Shown here piece after piece: positions 42,628-52,420 of a DNA stretch of 64,000 nt. Numbering within the stretch: the first letter of the stretch is position 1; each line of letters opens with the position of its first letter. This stretch comes from Gimibacter soli (GTDB lineage: Bacteria; Pseudomonadota; Alphaproteobacteria; Sphingomonadales; Kordiimonadaceae), in the NCBI RefSeq assembly GCF_028463845.1, contig NZ_CP116805.1, forward strand, positions 620,001 through 684,000, written 5' to 3'. The position numbers and the translations under genes were made by a program. The notes under the pieces were generated by a model. It was given only the letters and a program-made list of their open reading frames with translations, had not been told where the DNA came from and made no database searches.

Positions 42628-42987
42628 GTGACCGCCTTCATTGCACTGCTGCGACGCCTTTTCTGGGGCATCCTTGCTGTTCTCTTGGTCTTTTTCGCGA
42701 TCAACAACCGCGCGCCGGTGACGATTGCGTTCGAGCCCTTCCCCTTCACCGTCACGATGCCGCTGTGGCTCGTGCTGTTTGTCGGCATCTTCATCGGCCT
42801 TGCTGTCGCCGGGATGGTGACAAGCTGGCTCCGGCTCAAGGGCTTCACGGCACGGCGCAAGGCGGAACGGCGGGCCAAATCGCTGGAAGGCGAGATGGCG
42901 GACCTCACTGCCCGCGCGCAGGATGCCGAGCGCAGCGCCACCGAAAATGCCATCGTGGTTGGACAGACGGGACCGGTGCGGCGCTGA
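42628..42987 (+). CDS. lapA: LapA (DUF1049) family membrane protein
   Basis: The product is 119 aa, starting with GTG. Two transmembrane helices (LFWGILAVLLVFFAI and PLWLVLFVGIFIGLAVAG) flank the characteristic NNRAPVTIAFEPFPF loop, and a cytoplasmic coiled coil follows. In enterobacteria LapA works with LapB to set LpxC levels. It is 19 bases after ihfB and probably in the same operon. Confidence 0.8.
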   Translation: MTAFIALLRRLFWGILAVLLVFFAINNRAPVTIAFEPFPFTVTMPLWLVLFVGIFIGLAVAGMVTSWLRLKGFTARRKAERRAKSLEGEMADLTARAQDAERSATENAIVVGQTGPVRR

Positions 42988-43065
42988 GGGCTAATCGGTC
43001 TGGCTCTTGTCGTGCCGCCCGCCCTTCGCTATAGGACGCGGACGAGCGAACCGAGGAGACACGCC

Positions 43066-43788
43066 ATGCCTTTTGAGCCGAAGACCCCAGCCGAACGCAT
43101 CTTCTGTGCCCTCGACACCACCGACCCCGCCGCTGCAGCGGCCCTTGCCGCCAAACTCAAAGGCACGGTCGGCGGTATCAAGCTCGGCCTCGAATATTAT
43201 TGCTCGACGGGGGCGGACGGCTTCAAGGCTGTGGCCCAGACCGGCATGCCGATCTTTCTGGACCTGAAGTTCCACGACATCCCGAACACGGTGGCCGGTG
43301 CGATCCGCGCTGTCGCTCCCCTCGCCCCGAAGATCCTGACGATCCACACGCAGGGCGGGCCGGAAATGATGCGCCGCGCCGCCGCAACCGCCGCCGAGGA
43401 AGCCGCCCGCCTCGGGGTCGAGCGCCCCGTCGTGGTGGCGGTGACGATCCTGACGAGCCTTGACGGGCGCGACCTCAATGCGATCGGCGTCGACCATGCG
43501 GTCGATGATCAGGTGGTGCGGCTCGCGGCCTTGGCCGACGAATGCGGTGTGGACGGTATCGTCTGCAGCCCAAAAGAAATCCGCCTTGTGCGCGCCGCCA
43601 CGCGTGAGGACTTCACCCTTGTGGTGCCCGGCATCCGCCCCGCCGGCAGTGCCGTAGGCGACCAGAAGCGTGTGATGACCCCGAAAGAAGCGGTGGACGC
43701 GGGCGCCAGTGTGCTGGTGATCGGCCGCCCGATCACCGAAGCCGCCGACCCCGCCGCCGCTGCCAAGGCAATTGCCGCGTCGCTCTAA
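43066..43788 (+). CDS. pyrF: Orotidine 5'-phosphate decarboxylase
   Basis: The product is 240 aa. It makes UMP from OMP. The catalytic DxKxxD motif is DLKFHDIPNT (about residues 67-76), with CALDTTD at the N terminus and VVPGIRPAG and VIGRPITEA in the phosphate-binding loops. GAGGAGAC precedes the ATG. Its TAA stop overlaps the stop of the convergent DUF3052 gene by three bases. Confidence 0.95.
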   Translation: MPFEPKTPAERIFCALDTTDPAAAAALAAKLKGTVGGIKLGLEYYCSTGADGFKAVAQTGMPIFLDLKFHDIPNTVAGAIRAVAPLAPKILTIHTQGGPEMMRRAAATAAEEAARLGVERPVVVAVTILTSLDGRDLNAIGVDHAVDDQVVRLAALADECGVDGIVCSPKEIRLVRAATREDFTLVVPGIRPAGSAVGDQKRVMTPKEAVDAGASVLVIGRPITEAADPAAAAKAIAASL

Positions 43789-44198
43789 CGCAGCTCTTTC
43801 CGGATCACCAGCTTCAGCCCGGACCAGACCGCATCGACGGCGCACACTTTCACGTCCACAAGGCCTTTGGGCAGAACATCGGCGCGGATCGTGTCTTCAG
43901 TAATGTCGGTCGACACTTTCGAGGCTTTCTTCGGCCACGACAGCCAGATCATGCCGTCATGTTTAATGGCGGCGATCAGGCTTGGCAGGTCTGCCTGTAT
44001 GGCAGCCCTTTCGGTATAGAAAGCATGGATGAAGTCGGCATTGCCAGCGGCAAGGCCAGCTTCTTCAATTGGCTGCGGCATCGGGGCCATCAGGGCGGGA
44101 TAGTGGTCGGGCGGGTTCACGAACACCGCGCGCATGCCGGACCTCAGCCCGAGCTTCGCGGCAAGCGGTTTGCCGGAATATCCCGCCGTTGCCGTCAC
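43785..44198 (-). CDS. DUF3052-like protein
   Basis: The product is 137 aa, starting with GTG. It resembles the DUF3052 family (TATAGYSGKPLAAKLGLRSGMRAVFVNPP, then IHAFYTERAAIQADL and DGMIWLSWPKKASK). Members are small single-domain cytoplasmic proteins of unknown function. Its start overlaps the stop of the upstream PAS-like gene (GTGA), so it is translated as part of that pair. Confidence 0.75.
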   Translation of the reverse strand: MTATAGYSGKPLAAKLGLRSGMRAVFVNPPDHYPALMAPMPQPIEEAGLAAGNADFIHAFYTERAAIQADLPSLIAAIKHDGMIWLSWPKKASKVSTDITEDTIRADVLPKGLVDVKVCAVDAVWSGLKLVIRKELR

Positions 44199-44734
44199 GG
44201 CACCCTCACCAAGGACACGTCGGTCAGCCGGGTGAAGCCGGTCGGTAGGGCCTTTTCAGCCGGAATGTCCGCCGCCTTGGCATAGGTAACGCCGTTATCG
44301 ACGCTGACGAAACGGGTAACGGGCTTGTCGGCCTCGACGATAGGCAGGCAAAGATACCGGCTGCGCACCGGCGTTTGGCCGCTGACCACGCGTCGTTCCA
44401 CAAAGCCGACCGATCCACAGGGCGTGGCGGCCATCCTGGCAAACATCTGGCGGATGAAATCGCGGTGGCTTTCCACATACACCTCAATGAAGTCCTTTGG
44501 CAGACCGCTTGCGGTCGCCTCGCGCTCCTTGATGTTGGCGCCGACGAAGCTTGCAGACAGGTTGCCTTCTTCAAAGCTGAAGATCATGCATTTCGCGGCG
44601 AACGCCTTGTCGGCGGCGAGGATGTCCAGAAGGTCGGGCGCGCCGTCATGCTTGTGCCAGAGGTCCCACAGGCGGCGGCGCGGGACAGAAAGGCTGCTTG
44701 TATCAAGCGGGCGGAAGGTCAGGTTTTTCGGCAT
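44195..44734 (-). CDS. Hypothetical protein, weakly PAS_5-like
   Basis: The product is 179 aa. I do not recognise it firmly. The segment SVPRRRLWDLWHKHDGAPDLLDI and the later RYLCLPIVEADKPVTRFVSV weakly recall alphaproteobacterial PAS_5 proteins. There is no signal peptide or membrane helix. The ATG at 44734 lacks a strong SD. It overlaps the DUF3052-like gene by four bases. Confidence 0.55.
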   Translation of the reverse strand: MPKNLTFRPLDTSSLSVPRRRLWDLWHKHDGAPDLLDILAADKAFAAKCMIFSFEEGNLSASFVGANIKEREATASGLPKDFIEVYVESHRDFIRQMFARMAATPCGSVGFVERRVVSGQTPVRSRYLCLPIVEADKPVTRFVSVDNGVTYAKAADIPAEKALPTGFTRLTDVSLVRVP

Positions 44735-44795
44735 GATGGGCCTGTCAAACTCGTTACAAATATACGCGGATTGCTGGTCTGGCGGAAGGCCTACC

Positions 44796-45662
44796 TTATT
44801 GGACGCGCTGCACCATGAAGCCTTTTTGTTGCAGCAGTTCAACAAGTGATTCCTTGCCGACAAGGTGCCCGGCGCCGACAGCGACCATGATGGTGCCCGG
44901 TCGTTGCATGCGGCCCGCCAGTGCCTCCGCCCATGTGCGGTTGCGGTCATGGAGGATACGGTCGGCAAGTTCGGGCGATTCTGCCATCGATTCGTTCAGC
45001 ACTTCATCAAGGGTTACGGTGTCGCCGGTTGCCCACGCTTTTTCCATCCGCGCGAAATAGCCTTCGGCATCGTTCAGGTCGCGCAGGGTGACGAGAAGGA
45101 GGGTGCGTTCCTCTTCGGGCGTCAGCTCCCCGAAGAGGCTTGCCTGAAAGGCCGCGGTTTCAAGCCCGGCGACAGGCATGCCGCGGCGGGTGGCTTCGTC
45201 AGCCAGGGATTTGTCCGCGCCGGAGCTCGGGTCATAGCCCGCCCGCACAAGCGTGACGACACTCAGGGACATGCTGGTGAACCACGGTCGGGCCTGATCG
45301 AAGGCACCATCAGGCAGGCCAAGGGTGCGCGAAACTCGCATCACATCGCTATAAAGGCCTTCGCCAACGGCATTGCGCAGTGTTTCGCCCTCGGGCAGGC
45401 GGCCGGCAGTAGCCATCAGCGGGCCGGCGGCGGCGATCTGGTCGGGGGCGAGCTCCAGCATCAGGCCATTGGATGCCCCGAGCGCATCGGTGAGCGTCGG
45501 CGTCACCCAGTTGGTGCCCTTCTTGATCAGATGCAGCGTGCCGAACAGGTAAATCGTCGTGTCCTCATCCGCCATCTTCCACAGGGCAGGTCCTTCCGCC
45601 CGGACGGGCAAGGCGGCAAAGATGATCAGGAAAACCAGCGATAAACGGCGGAAAAGGTTCAT
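44796..45662 (-). CDS. TraB/GumN-family protein
   Basis: The product is 288 aa. A signal peptide (LSLVFLIIFAALPVRAEG, cut near residue 23) is followed by the family's conserved start (ALWKMADEDTTIYLFGTLHLIKKG, with the GTLH motif) and its end (VAVGAGHLVGKESLVELL, with the GAxH motif). Distant members are Tiki-like metalloproteases, for which GTLH and GAGH supply metal ligands. It is probably periplasmic or envelope-bound. Divergent from the metallopeptidase-like gene at 45774. Confidence 0.87.
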   Translation of the reverse strand: MNLFRRLSLVFLIIFAALPVRAEGPALWKMADEDTTIYLFGTLHLIKKGTNWVTPTLTDALGASNGLMLELAPDQIAAAGPLMATAGRLPEGETLRNAVGEGLYSDVMRVSRTLGLPDGAFDQARPWFTSMSLSVVTLVRAGYDPSSGADKSLADEATRRGMPVAGLETAAFQASLFGELTPEEERTLLLVTLRDLNDAEGYFARMEKAWATGDTVTLDEVLNESMAESPELADRILHDRNRTWAEALAGRMQRPGTIMVAVGAGHLVGKESLVELLQQKGFMVQRVQ

Positions 45663-45773
45663 TTCAGGACACTTTCTTCTGCATTCTGCGACACACAGGT
45701 TCACATTCTTCTACGCTGCAGCCATCATCGCAAGCGCTGTGCCAGATAAGAATGCGGCGTTGAGGGGAGTTTG

Positions 45774-46892
45774 ATGTTCAATCATGTAAAAATATGGGCC
45801 GGTGCGGCCCTTTTTCTGGTCGCGGGTGCGGCAGAGGCCCAGTCGGTCAAGGTGAATGTGGATGCTTCCTACGCCCAGTATCTTCTGGACATGGTCTGTT
45901 CCGGCAAAGCGGTGGATGAGGCGTATCTGAGGGCTTTGCCGGTGTTGCAGGGCCAGATCAAACACCATTCCGAAGTCCAGCCGCTGCGCAATATGGACTC
46001 TTTCCTCGCCGGACTGAAGGACGCGTCCGACTGCAAAGTACCGGAGAAGGATCTCTTCCGTTTCGGAGCGCTGGTGAAGGAGAAGGCCAAGTTTCAGGCA
46101 GCGGTTGATTTTTTCAAGGCGCGCGATGCCGAAATCGGCGCGTATATAGTGGACAAGGTAAGTCCCTATGTTCCGGCGGGCCTCGATTACACCGGCAATC
46201 TGGTGCTTTCAGTTGTCGGCAACCCGTGCGGCGGGTTTGCCACAAGCGGCTATTTCTACCTCGCGCTCAACTGCCTGAAGGAAAATACCGAGGGTGAGTA
46301 TGCGGCCGCCAAGGTGGTGTCCGCGCATGAGGTTTATCACGACATCCAATACAGGTTTTTCTATCCGGTACCGCTTGAAATGGGTGAGGTGAAAACGCGG
46401 GATCAGGCTTTCACCTACATTTTCAAAGGGCTACTGCACGAGGGCACGGCGGAATATGTGGCGAACAGCCATGAAATGGCAGGCGAGGGGACGCTGACCG
46501 ACACGCTGAACCAGTTTTCGGCGGCGGGTTACGCGCAGCTTTCGCTCAACACCCGCTTTTTCAGCGACAGCGCAGATATCCTGATGGGCGGCGATGATAT
46601 CGAGCGGCGGACAAAGGATGTGTTCTTCCTCGGGCTGACTGGTATCGGCCGGCAGGCGTTTTACTATGTGGGCGCAGGCATGGCGCGCCATATTGAAACG
46701 GCCTACGGCCGTCCCGCTCTTCTTTGCGTTATGAAACAGCCGCCTGAGCAGTTCGTGAGGGCTTATCAGCAGGCGGTGGCGAAGGCGCCCGGAGAAGGGA
46801 CCGAGCCCATGGGTAGCACGATGATGGCTGCGGCAAACCGGCTGAGCGATACCCGGGATGCGAAGCTCAGGTTCGAGGCCTGTCGTTCCTGA
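45774..46892 (+). CDS. Secreted putative zinc metallopeptidase
   Basis: The product is 372 aa. A signal peptide (WAGAALFLVAGAAEA, cut before Q) is followed by a mixed domain with the zinc motif HEVYH (His185, Glu186, His189) and, 33 residues later, HEGTAEYV with Glu223/Glu227 as possible third ligand, a gluzincin-like layout as in DUF2268/DUF5700-type proteins. Three Cys occur near the N terminus and a pair around NPCGGF and LNCLKE, fitting an oxidising compartment. The ATG at 45774 has GAGGGGAG upstream. Its target is unknown. It could form an envelope pair with the divergent TraB/GumN protein. Confidence 0.65.
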   Translation: MFNHVKIWAGAALFLVAGAAEAQSVKVNVDASYAQYLLDMVCSGKAVDEAYLRALPVLQGQIKHHSEVQPLRNMDSFLAGLKDASDCKVPEKDLFRFGALVKEKAKFQAAVDFFKARDAEIGAYIVDKVSPYVPAGLDYTGNLVLSVVGNPCGGFATSGYFYLALNCLKENTEGEYAAAKVVSAHEVYHDIQYRFFYPVPLEMGEVKTRDQAFTYIFKGLLHEGTAEYVANSHEMAGEGTLTDTLNQFSAAGYAQLSLNTRFFSDSADILMGGDDIERRTKDVFFLGLTGIGRQAFYYVGAGMARHIETAYGRPALLCVMKQPPEQFVRAYQQAVAKAPGEGTEPMGSTMMAAANRLSDTRDAKLRFEACRS

Positions 46893-46926
46893 TGGCCCCG
46901 GGGTGCCCCAAAACGCCTGAATCCCC

Positions 46927-46955
46927 TTGCATTCGGGTTCTCTCGAGTCTATAAG
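46927..46955 (+). promoter_or_regulatory. Promoter of rpmI-rplT(-pheST)
   Basis: TTGCAT, 17 bases, TATAAG, giving an expected 5' leader of about 80 bases before rpmI. Confidence 0.75.
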
Positions 46956-47044
46956 GCCGCTTCTCAAAGCGAGGCTTCCGGCTGATAAATGGGCTGCCGT
47001 GGGGCTTCAGAAGCGAAACCTGAACTGAAAAGTGAGGACAGCAA

Positions 47045-47248
47045 ATGCCCAAGATGAAAACTAAATCGAGCGTGAAAAAGCGCTTCTCCACGACCGCCAC
47101 TGGCAAGGTCCGCGCTACGCAAGCCGGCAAACAGCACGGCATGATCAAGCGCACCAACAAGCAGATCCGTAACCAGCGCGGCACCACCATCCTCGCGGAA
47201 TGCGATGCGAACATCGTTCGCCAGTTCATTCCTTACGGTCTGAAATAA
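47045..47248 (+). CDS. rpmI: 50S ribosomal protein L35
   Basis: The product is 67 aa, typical length. It begins [20 protein letters not shown] and ends IRQFIPYG-like ([10 protein letters not shown]). Highly basic. The gene infC, usually upstream in enterobacteria, is not here; the gene has its own promoter. GAGGACAGCAA precedes the ATG. Confidence 0.95.
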   Translation: MPKMKTKSSVKKRFSTTATGKVRATQAGKQHGMIKRTNKQIRNQRGTTILAECDANIVRQFIPYGLK

Positions 47249-47268
47249 GAAGGTCAGGAGAAGTATAA

Positions 47269-47628
47269 ATGGCACGCGTTACTCGTGGTTTGACGTCCCA
47301 CGCACGTCACAAAAAAGTTCTTGAAGCCGCCAAAGGTTACCGTGGTCGTCGCAAGAATACGATCAAGGTTGCCCGTCAGGCAGTAGAGAAAGCCGGTCAG
47401 TACGCTTACCGCGACCGCAAGGCTCGCAAGCGTAACTTCCGCGCCCTGTGGATCCAGCGTATCAACGCCGGTGCCCGCGCTCTCGGCCTGCCCTACGGCC
47501 AGTTCATGCACGGCCTGCAGCTCGCTGGTGTCGAGCTCGACCGCAAGGTTCTCTCGGACCTCGCGATCCATGAGCCGACTGCGTTTGAAGCGCTGGTGAA
47601 TCAGGCCAAGGCTGCCCTCACCAAGTAA
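47269..47628 (+). CDS. rplT: 50S ribosomal protein L20
   Basis: The product is 119 aa. It starts [20 protein letters not shown] and has the conserved [21 protein letters not shown]20 is an early assembly protein of the 50S subunit and in some bacteria represses its own operon. It is 20 bases after rpmI with AGGAG upstream. Confidence 0.96.
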   Translation: MARVTRGLTSHARHKKVLEAAKGYRGRRKNTIKVARQAVEKAGQYAYRDRKARKRNFRALWIQRINAGARALGLPYGQFMHGLQLAGVELDRKVLSDLAIHEPTAFEALVNQAKAALTK

Positions 47629-47671
47629 GGCGCTGGCGCGCACTAGCCGCGCTACGCAGAGGAAATCAGAG

Positions 47672-47700
47672 GGGGCCGGGCGTCATGTCTGGCCCCTTTT
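47672..47700 (+). terminator. Terminator between rplT and pheS
   Basis: GGGGCC (47672..47677) and GGCCCC (47691..47696) enclose a partly pairing loop and are followed by TTTT. It may be partial, since pheS lies only 85 bases downstream. Confidence 0.6.
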
Positions 47701-47784
47701 GCTTGTCCGGGCTTTATTCGCCCACGGTCAGCGGCTATAGATCGCCGACCACCGATTTTCACCCACCAATTTTGCGGGGACAGG

Positions 47785-48864
47785 ATGCAGAGCGAGATCG
47801 ATCGGCTGAAAACCGAGCTCACCGCCGCCATCGAAGCGGCAGGAGACCTCGGCGCGCTCGAGGAAGTACGGGTCGCGGCCCTTGGCAAGAAGGGCAGCGT
47901 GTCTGGCCTCATGAAGAATCTGGGCGGCATGAGCCCCGAGGAACGTCAGGTCATGGGCCCGGCGCTCAATGGCCTGAAGGACCTCGTTGGCGACCTGATC
48001 GGCACCAAGAAGGACGCCCTTGAGGGTGCGGCCATGGATGCCCGTCTCGCTGGTGAACGCGTGGACGTGTCGCTCCCTGTGATGGGCCGCCCGCAAGGCA
48101 CCATCCATCCGATCAGTCAGGTGATGGACGAGATTGCCGAGATTTTCGCGAACCTCGGTTTCGATGTCGCGGAAGGCCCCGATCTCGAAAGCGACTTCCA
48201 CAATTTCACCGCGCTCAATATCCCGGAAACGCACCCCGCCCGGCAGATGCACGATACCTTCTATCTGAAGCCGGACGAAAACGGCGAGCGCAAGGTCCTG
48301 CGCACGCACACGAGCCCGGTGCAGATCCGCACGATGCTGTCGAAACAGCCGCCGATCCGCATCATTGCGCCCGGCCGTACGTATCGTTCTGATTCGGATG
48401 CGACCCACACGCCGATGTTCCATCAGGTCGAAGGCCTTGTGATCGACACCGACACGCATCTCGGGCACCTCAAAGGCACGCTCGAAGCCTTCCTGAAGGC
48501 TTTCTTCGAGGTGGACGCAGTGACCCTGCGCCTGCGCCCCAGCTATTTCCCCTTCACCGAACCCTCGATGGAAGTGGATGTGCAATGCTCGTTCGATGGC
48601 GGCACCGTGAAAATCGGCGACGGCAACGACTGGCTCGAAATTCTCGGCTCCGGCATGGTGCACCCGAAGGTGCTCGAGGCCTGCAACCTCGACCCCGCCA
48701 AATATCAGGGCTTCGCCTTCGGCTGCGGGATCGACCGTCTGGCCATGCTGAAATACGGCATGAATGACCTTCGCGCCTTCTTCGATGCCGATCTGCGCTG
48801 GCTCAAACATTATGGTTTCCGCACGCTCGCCATGCCGACGCTTGCAGGAGGGCTCTCCCAATGA
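47785..48864 (+). CDS. pheS: Phenylalanyl-tRNA synthetase alpha subunit
   Basis: The product is 359 aa. The N-terminal coiled coil binds tRNA. The class II catalytic core has motif 2 ([20 protein letters not shown]) and motif 3 ([17 protein letters not shown]). It forms an (alpha-beta)2 tetramer with PheT and charges tRNA-Phe. The stop overlaps the pheT start (ATGA). Confidence 0.96.
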   Translation: MQSEIDRLKTELTAAIEAAGDLGALEEVRVAALGKKGSVSGLMKNLGGMSPEERQVMGPALNGLKDLVGDLIGTKKDALEGAAMDARLAGERVDVSLPVMGRPQGTIHPISQVMDEIAEIFANLGFDVAEGPDLESDFHNFTALNIPETHPARQMHDTFYLKPDENGERKVLRTHTSPVQIRTMLSKQPPIRIIAPGRTYRSDSDATHTPMFHQVEGLVIDTDTHLGHLKGTLEAFLKAFFEVDAVTLRLRPSYFPFTEPSMEVDVQCSFDGGTVKIGDGNDWLEILGSGMVHPKVLEACNLDPAKYQGFAFGCGIDRLAMLKYGMNDLRAFFDADLRWLKHYGFRTLAMPTLAGGLSQ

Positions 48865-51245
48865 AATTCACCCTTTCCTGGCTGAAGGATCACCTTGAAA
48901 CGTCGGCGAGCCTCGACGAGATCCTGAAAACCCTGAATGCCATCGGCCTTGAGGTCGAAGGCGTTGAAAACCCGGCTGAAAAACTTGGCGCCTTCAAGGT
49001 TGCCGAAGTGATCGAGGCCGTGCCGCATCCGGACGCCGACAAGCTGCGTGTTTGCACGGTCAACACCGGCACGGAAACCATCACGGTCGTTTGCGGTGCG
49101 CCCAACGCGCGTACCGGCATGAAGGCTGTGCTCGGCCGCCCCGGCGACTATGTGCCCGGCCTTGATGTGACGCTCGCTCTCCGCAAGGTGCGCGGTGTGG
49201 AATCGAACGGCATGATGTGCTCGTCCGCCGAGCTGGAACTTGGCGACGACAGCTACGGCATCATCGACCTGCCCGCTGACGCACCCGTTGGTGCCACCTA
49301 TGTGGATTATGCCGGCCTCAATGACCCGGTTATCGAGATCGCCATCACGCCGAACCGTCAGGATTGCCTCGGCATCCATGGCATCGCCCGCGATCTGGCC
49401 GCTGCCGGCCTCGGCACGCTGAAGCCTTACAAGGTACCGGCGATTGCCGGCGGCTTTGAAAGCCCCGTGCAGGTTGCGGTGAAGGGCGACGGCACGCCCT
49501 ATTACATCGGCTATTATGTCAAGGGCGTGAAGAACGGCGCGAGCCCGGCCTGGGTTCAGAAACGCCTGAAGGCCATTGGCCTGCGGCCCATCTCGGCGCT
49601 TGTCGATATCACCAACTATATCTCCTACGATTTCGGCCGCCCGCTGCACGTCTATGACGCTGCGAAAGTCACCGGCACCATCGTCACCCGCGCGGCCGAG
49701 AAGGGCGAAAGCTTCCTCGCGCTCAATGACGCTACCTACACCGCTGAAGGCGGCGAGGCGGTGATCGCGGACGACAAGGGTGTTCTCGGCTTTGCCGGCA
49801 TCATCGGCGGCGACGCCAGCGGTGTCAGCGAAACGACGACCGACGTGATCCTTGAAATCGGCTATTTCGAGCCGATCCGGGCGGCCCTCACCGGCCGCGC
49901 CCACAATGTGTTCACCGATGCGCGCTACCGCGCCGAGCGCGGCCTTGATGCGCACTTCATGGAAGACGGGGCGAAAATCGCCGTGCAGATGATCCTCGAT
50001 TTCTGCGGCGGCGAGGCTTCGAAGCCGTTTGTGGATGGCACCCTGCCGGTGTTCGACCGCACTGTGCCTTTCCGCTCGGGCCGTGTGGCGTCGCTTGGCG
50101 GGCTCGATGTGCCCGTGAACCAGAGCCTCTCGATCCTCGAAAAGCTTGGCTTCCAGGTGGAAGGCAACGACCCCTTCACCGTCCGTGTGCCTTCGTGGCG
50201 GCGTGACGTGGAAGGCGAGGCCGATATCGTCGAGGAAGTGCTCAGGATCGTCGGCTACGACAATATCCCGTCGGCACAGCTGCCCGCGACCGACCACAAG
50301 GCCGGCACCACGCTGTCCGACCGTCAGAAGCGCGCTCGTGCGGCCAAGCGTCGGCTGGCCGGTGAAGGCCTATACGAGGCGGTTACCTGGAGCTTCATGA
50401 AGCGCGAGCACGCGGTGCATTTCGGCGGTGGCGGCGATGATCTCATCGTTGATAACCCGATCAGCTCCGAGCTCGATTGCATGCGCCCGAGCGTGCTGCC
50501 GAACCTCCTGAAGGCGGCGCAGCGCAATCGCGACCGCGGGGTCGAGGCTGTGGCGCTGTTTGAGGTTGGCCCGGTCTACGAAAACGCCGAGGACGCCGGC
50601 CAGCTTCTGGTTGCCGGCGGCGTGCGCACGGGCCAAACGGGGGCTCGTCACTGGGCGGTGAAAGCCAAGGCCGTTGACGTGTTCGACGCCAAGGCTGACG
50701 CCATCGCGGCGCTTGAAGCCGTCGGTGCGCCGGTCGCCAACCTGCAGGTCTTCACCGAAAGCGCGCCCTGGTACCATCCGGGCCGCTCGGGCACCCTGCG
50801 CCTTGGGCCCAAAACGGTTCTGGCCGCGTTCGGTGAACTGCATCCGCGTGTCCTGAAGGAACTGGATGTGGACGGCCCGGCGGTTGGTTTCGAGGTCTAT
50901 CTTGACCGCGTGCCGACGCCGAAAAAGGCTGGGCCGGGCAAAGGCGCGCTGGAGATTTCGAACCTGCAGCCCGTGTCGCGCGATTTCGCCTTCCTGATGG
51001 CAGCCGACAAGCCGGTGGCCGACCTTGTGAAAGCCGTGAAGGGTGCCGACAAGGTCTTCATCACCGATGTGGGCGTGTTTGACCTTTACGAAGGCAAGGG
51101 CGTGCCCGAGGGCGAGAAATCGGTGGCGATCAGCGTGGCGCTGGAGCCGAAGGACGAGACTTTCTCGGACAAGGCAATCGAGGCGATTGGCGCCAAGATC
51201 ATCGCGGCAGCTGAAAAAGCGGTGGGCGCGCGGCTCCGGACCTGA
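48861..51245 (+). CDS. pheT: Phenylalanyl-tRNA synthetase beta subunit
   Basis: The product is 794 aa, normal length. It has the N-terminal tRNA-binding EMAP-like domain (about 40-150), the B3/B4 editing domain (about 210-390), B5 (about 400-480), and a C-terminal anticodon-binding FDX-ACB domain ([10 protein letters not shown]-like block [16 protein letters not shown]). It is coupled to pheS by a 4-base overlap. Confidence 0.96.
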   Translation: MKFTLSWLKDHLETSASLDEILKTLNAIGLEVEGVENPAEKLGAFKVAEVIEAVPHPDADKLRVCTVNTGTETITVVCGAPNARTGMKAVLGRPGDYVPGLDVTLALRKVRGVESNGMMCSSAELELGDDSYGIIDLPADAPVGATYVDYAGLNDPVIEIAITPNRQDCLGIHGIARDLAAAGLGTLKPYKVPAIAGGFESPVQVAVKGDGTPYYIGYYVKGVKNGASPAWVQKRLKAIGLRPISALVDITNYISYDFGRPLHVYDAAKVTGTIVTRAAEKGESFLALNDATYTAEGGEAVIADDKGVLGFAGIIGGDASGVSETTTDVILEIGYFEPIRAALTGRAHNVFTDARYRAERGLDAHFMEDGAKIAVQMILDFCGGEASKPFVDGTLPVFDRTVPFRSGRVASLGGLDVPVNQSLSILEKLGFQVEGNDPFTVRVPSWRRDVEGEADIVEEVLRIVGYDNIPSAQLPATDHKAGTTLSDRQKRARAAKRRLAGEGLYEAVTWSFMKREHAVHFGGGGDDLIVDNPISSELDCMRPSVLPNLLKAAQRNRDRGVEAVALFEVGPVYENAEDAGQLLVAGGVRTGQTGARHWAVKAKAVDVFDAKADAIAALEAVGAPVANLQVFTESAPWYHPGRSGTLRLGPKTVLAAFGELHPRVLKELDVDGPAVGFEVYLDRVPTPKKAGPGKGALEISNLQPVSRDFAFLMAADKPVADLVKAVKGADKVFITDVGVFDLYEGKGVPEGEKSVAISVALEPKDETFSDKAIEAIGAKIIAAAEKAVGARLRT

Positions 51246-51286
51246 CCCATATCGGGAATTTCCCGCCGTTTCCAATAACCTGCATC

Positions 51287-51322
51287 GATCGGGGCTTGCA
51301 TTATGGCCCCGATCCGTTTTCT
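51287..51322 (+). terminator. Intrinsic terminator of pheST
   Basis: A 9-bp stem (GATCGGGGC / GCCCCGATC) with a 10-base loop is followed by CGTTTTCTT, 41 bases after the pheT stop. Confidence 0.8.
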
Positions 51323-51390
51323 TATGGTGCATGGGGAACGGTTGCGGGGGGCGCCGGCGACGGTCGCTCCCGTGTGTGCGGAAGTAAAAC

Positions 51391-52416
51391 GTGGCTGAGA
51401 AGGCGAAGGGTTCGAAAACGAAACTGCCGCTAAAATGGCGTTTGAAAGCTTGGTGGGAGGGCTATGACCCTGCTGAGCTTGAAAAGCGTTATCTTGCCAG
51501 CCTGCCGCCGGAAGACGCGCCGCCCGCTGCGCCGCCTGCACCGAAAAAGCCTGCAGAAGCACCGAAGCCTGCCGCTCTTGCCACGACGGTCGAGGAAATC
51601 GACCCTGTCCAGAATGCAGCCGACCGCATCAATATCGCCCAGTATATCTGGGGCGAGGGATATTGCGGCCCCGGCGGGCCCGACTATATCGTCGCGCTGT
51701 CGAAGCTTCTCGCGCTGTCGCCTGAAATGTCCATGCTGTTTCTGTCTGCCGGCCTTGGCGGGCCTGCCCGCGTGCTTGCCGACAAGTTCGGCGTATGGGT
51801 GACGGGCTATGAAGAAGACGAGCATCTGGCAGCCAAGGCCAAGGAACTGTCAAAGATGGCCGGCATGGAGCGCAAGGCCGCTGTCGAGCATTATGTTCCG
51901 AACAGCGAGTTTCAGGGCTTCGACCGCAAGTTTGACCGGGCGATGGCCAAGGAAGCGCTATACACGGTCGAGGACAAGGATGCCCTTATCGCCCATGTGG
52001 AAGACAAGCTGAAGCCGGGCGGCCTGTTCCTTATCACCGATTATGTGATTGCCGAGGATTCGGTCGTCGCCAAGGAAAACTTCCGCGAATGGAAGGTGGC
52101 TGAACGCTCCACACCCTATATGGTCACGCCGAAGGAGCTTGAGGCCAAGCTGAAGAATGTGCGCATGCAGGTGCGGGTGTCCGAAGATATCACCGCCCAG
52201 TATGTGGAAATGATCAACAAGGCCTGGGCCGGTGCGGATGAAGTTGCCGCGAAGCTGGCCAAGCTTGATGATGGCGCCCGCCTTATTCAGGTGCTGATGC
52301 GCGAGGCCGAATACTGGACCCGCCGCAAGTCGCTTCTGGAATCCGGCGACATGCGCCTGTGGCGGATCGTGGCGAACAAGAAGGCTGGCGGACCGTCGAT
52401 GATGTCCGACTGGTAG
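51391..52416 (+). CDS. SAM-dependent methyltransferase
   Basis: The product is 341 aa, starting with GTG preceded by GGAAG. The first 65 residues are basic and Pro/Ala-rich. A Rossmann-type methyltransferase domain covers about 75-240: MLFLSAGLGGPARVLADKFG with the glycine-rich SAM loop, VTGYEEDEHLAAKAKE, and LKPGGLFLITDYVI. The set resembles phosphoethanolamine/sarcosine-type N-methyltransferases (UbiE/PMT-like), but the substrate is not known. Confidence 0.82.
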   Translation: MAEKAKGSKTKLPLKWRLKAWWEGYDPAELEKRYLASLPPEDAPPAAPPAPKKPAEAPKPAALATTVEEIDPVQNAADRINIAQYIWGEGYCGPGGPDYIVALSKLLALSPEMSMLFLSAGLGGPARVLADKFGVWVTGYEEDEHLAAKAKELSKMAGMERKAAVEHYVPNSEFQGFDRKFDRAMAKEALYTVEDKDALIAHVEDKLKPGGLFLITDYVIAEDSVVAKENFREWKVAERSTPYMVTPKELEAKLKNVRMQVRVSEDITAQYVEMINKAWAGADEVAAKLAKLDDGARLIQVLMREAEYWTRRKSLLESGDMRLWRIVANKKAGGPSMMSDW

Positions 52417-52420
52417 GGAA

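Noticed and set aside
46893-47044. Search for infC before rpmI
   Set aside because: No initiation-factor-3 gene fits; the 150 bases hold a sigma-70-type promoter and a leader only.
47685-47784. Possible phenylalanine-rich leader peptide upstream of pheS
   Set aside because: The frame starting in the terminator stem reads few Phe codons and shows no alternative antiterminator, so classic attenuation is not supported.
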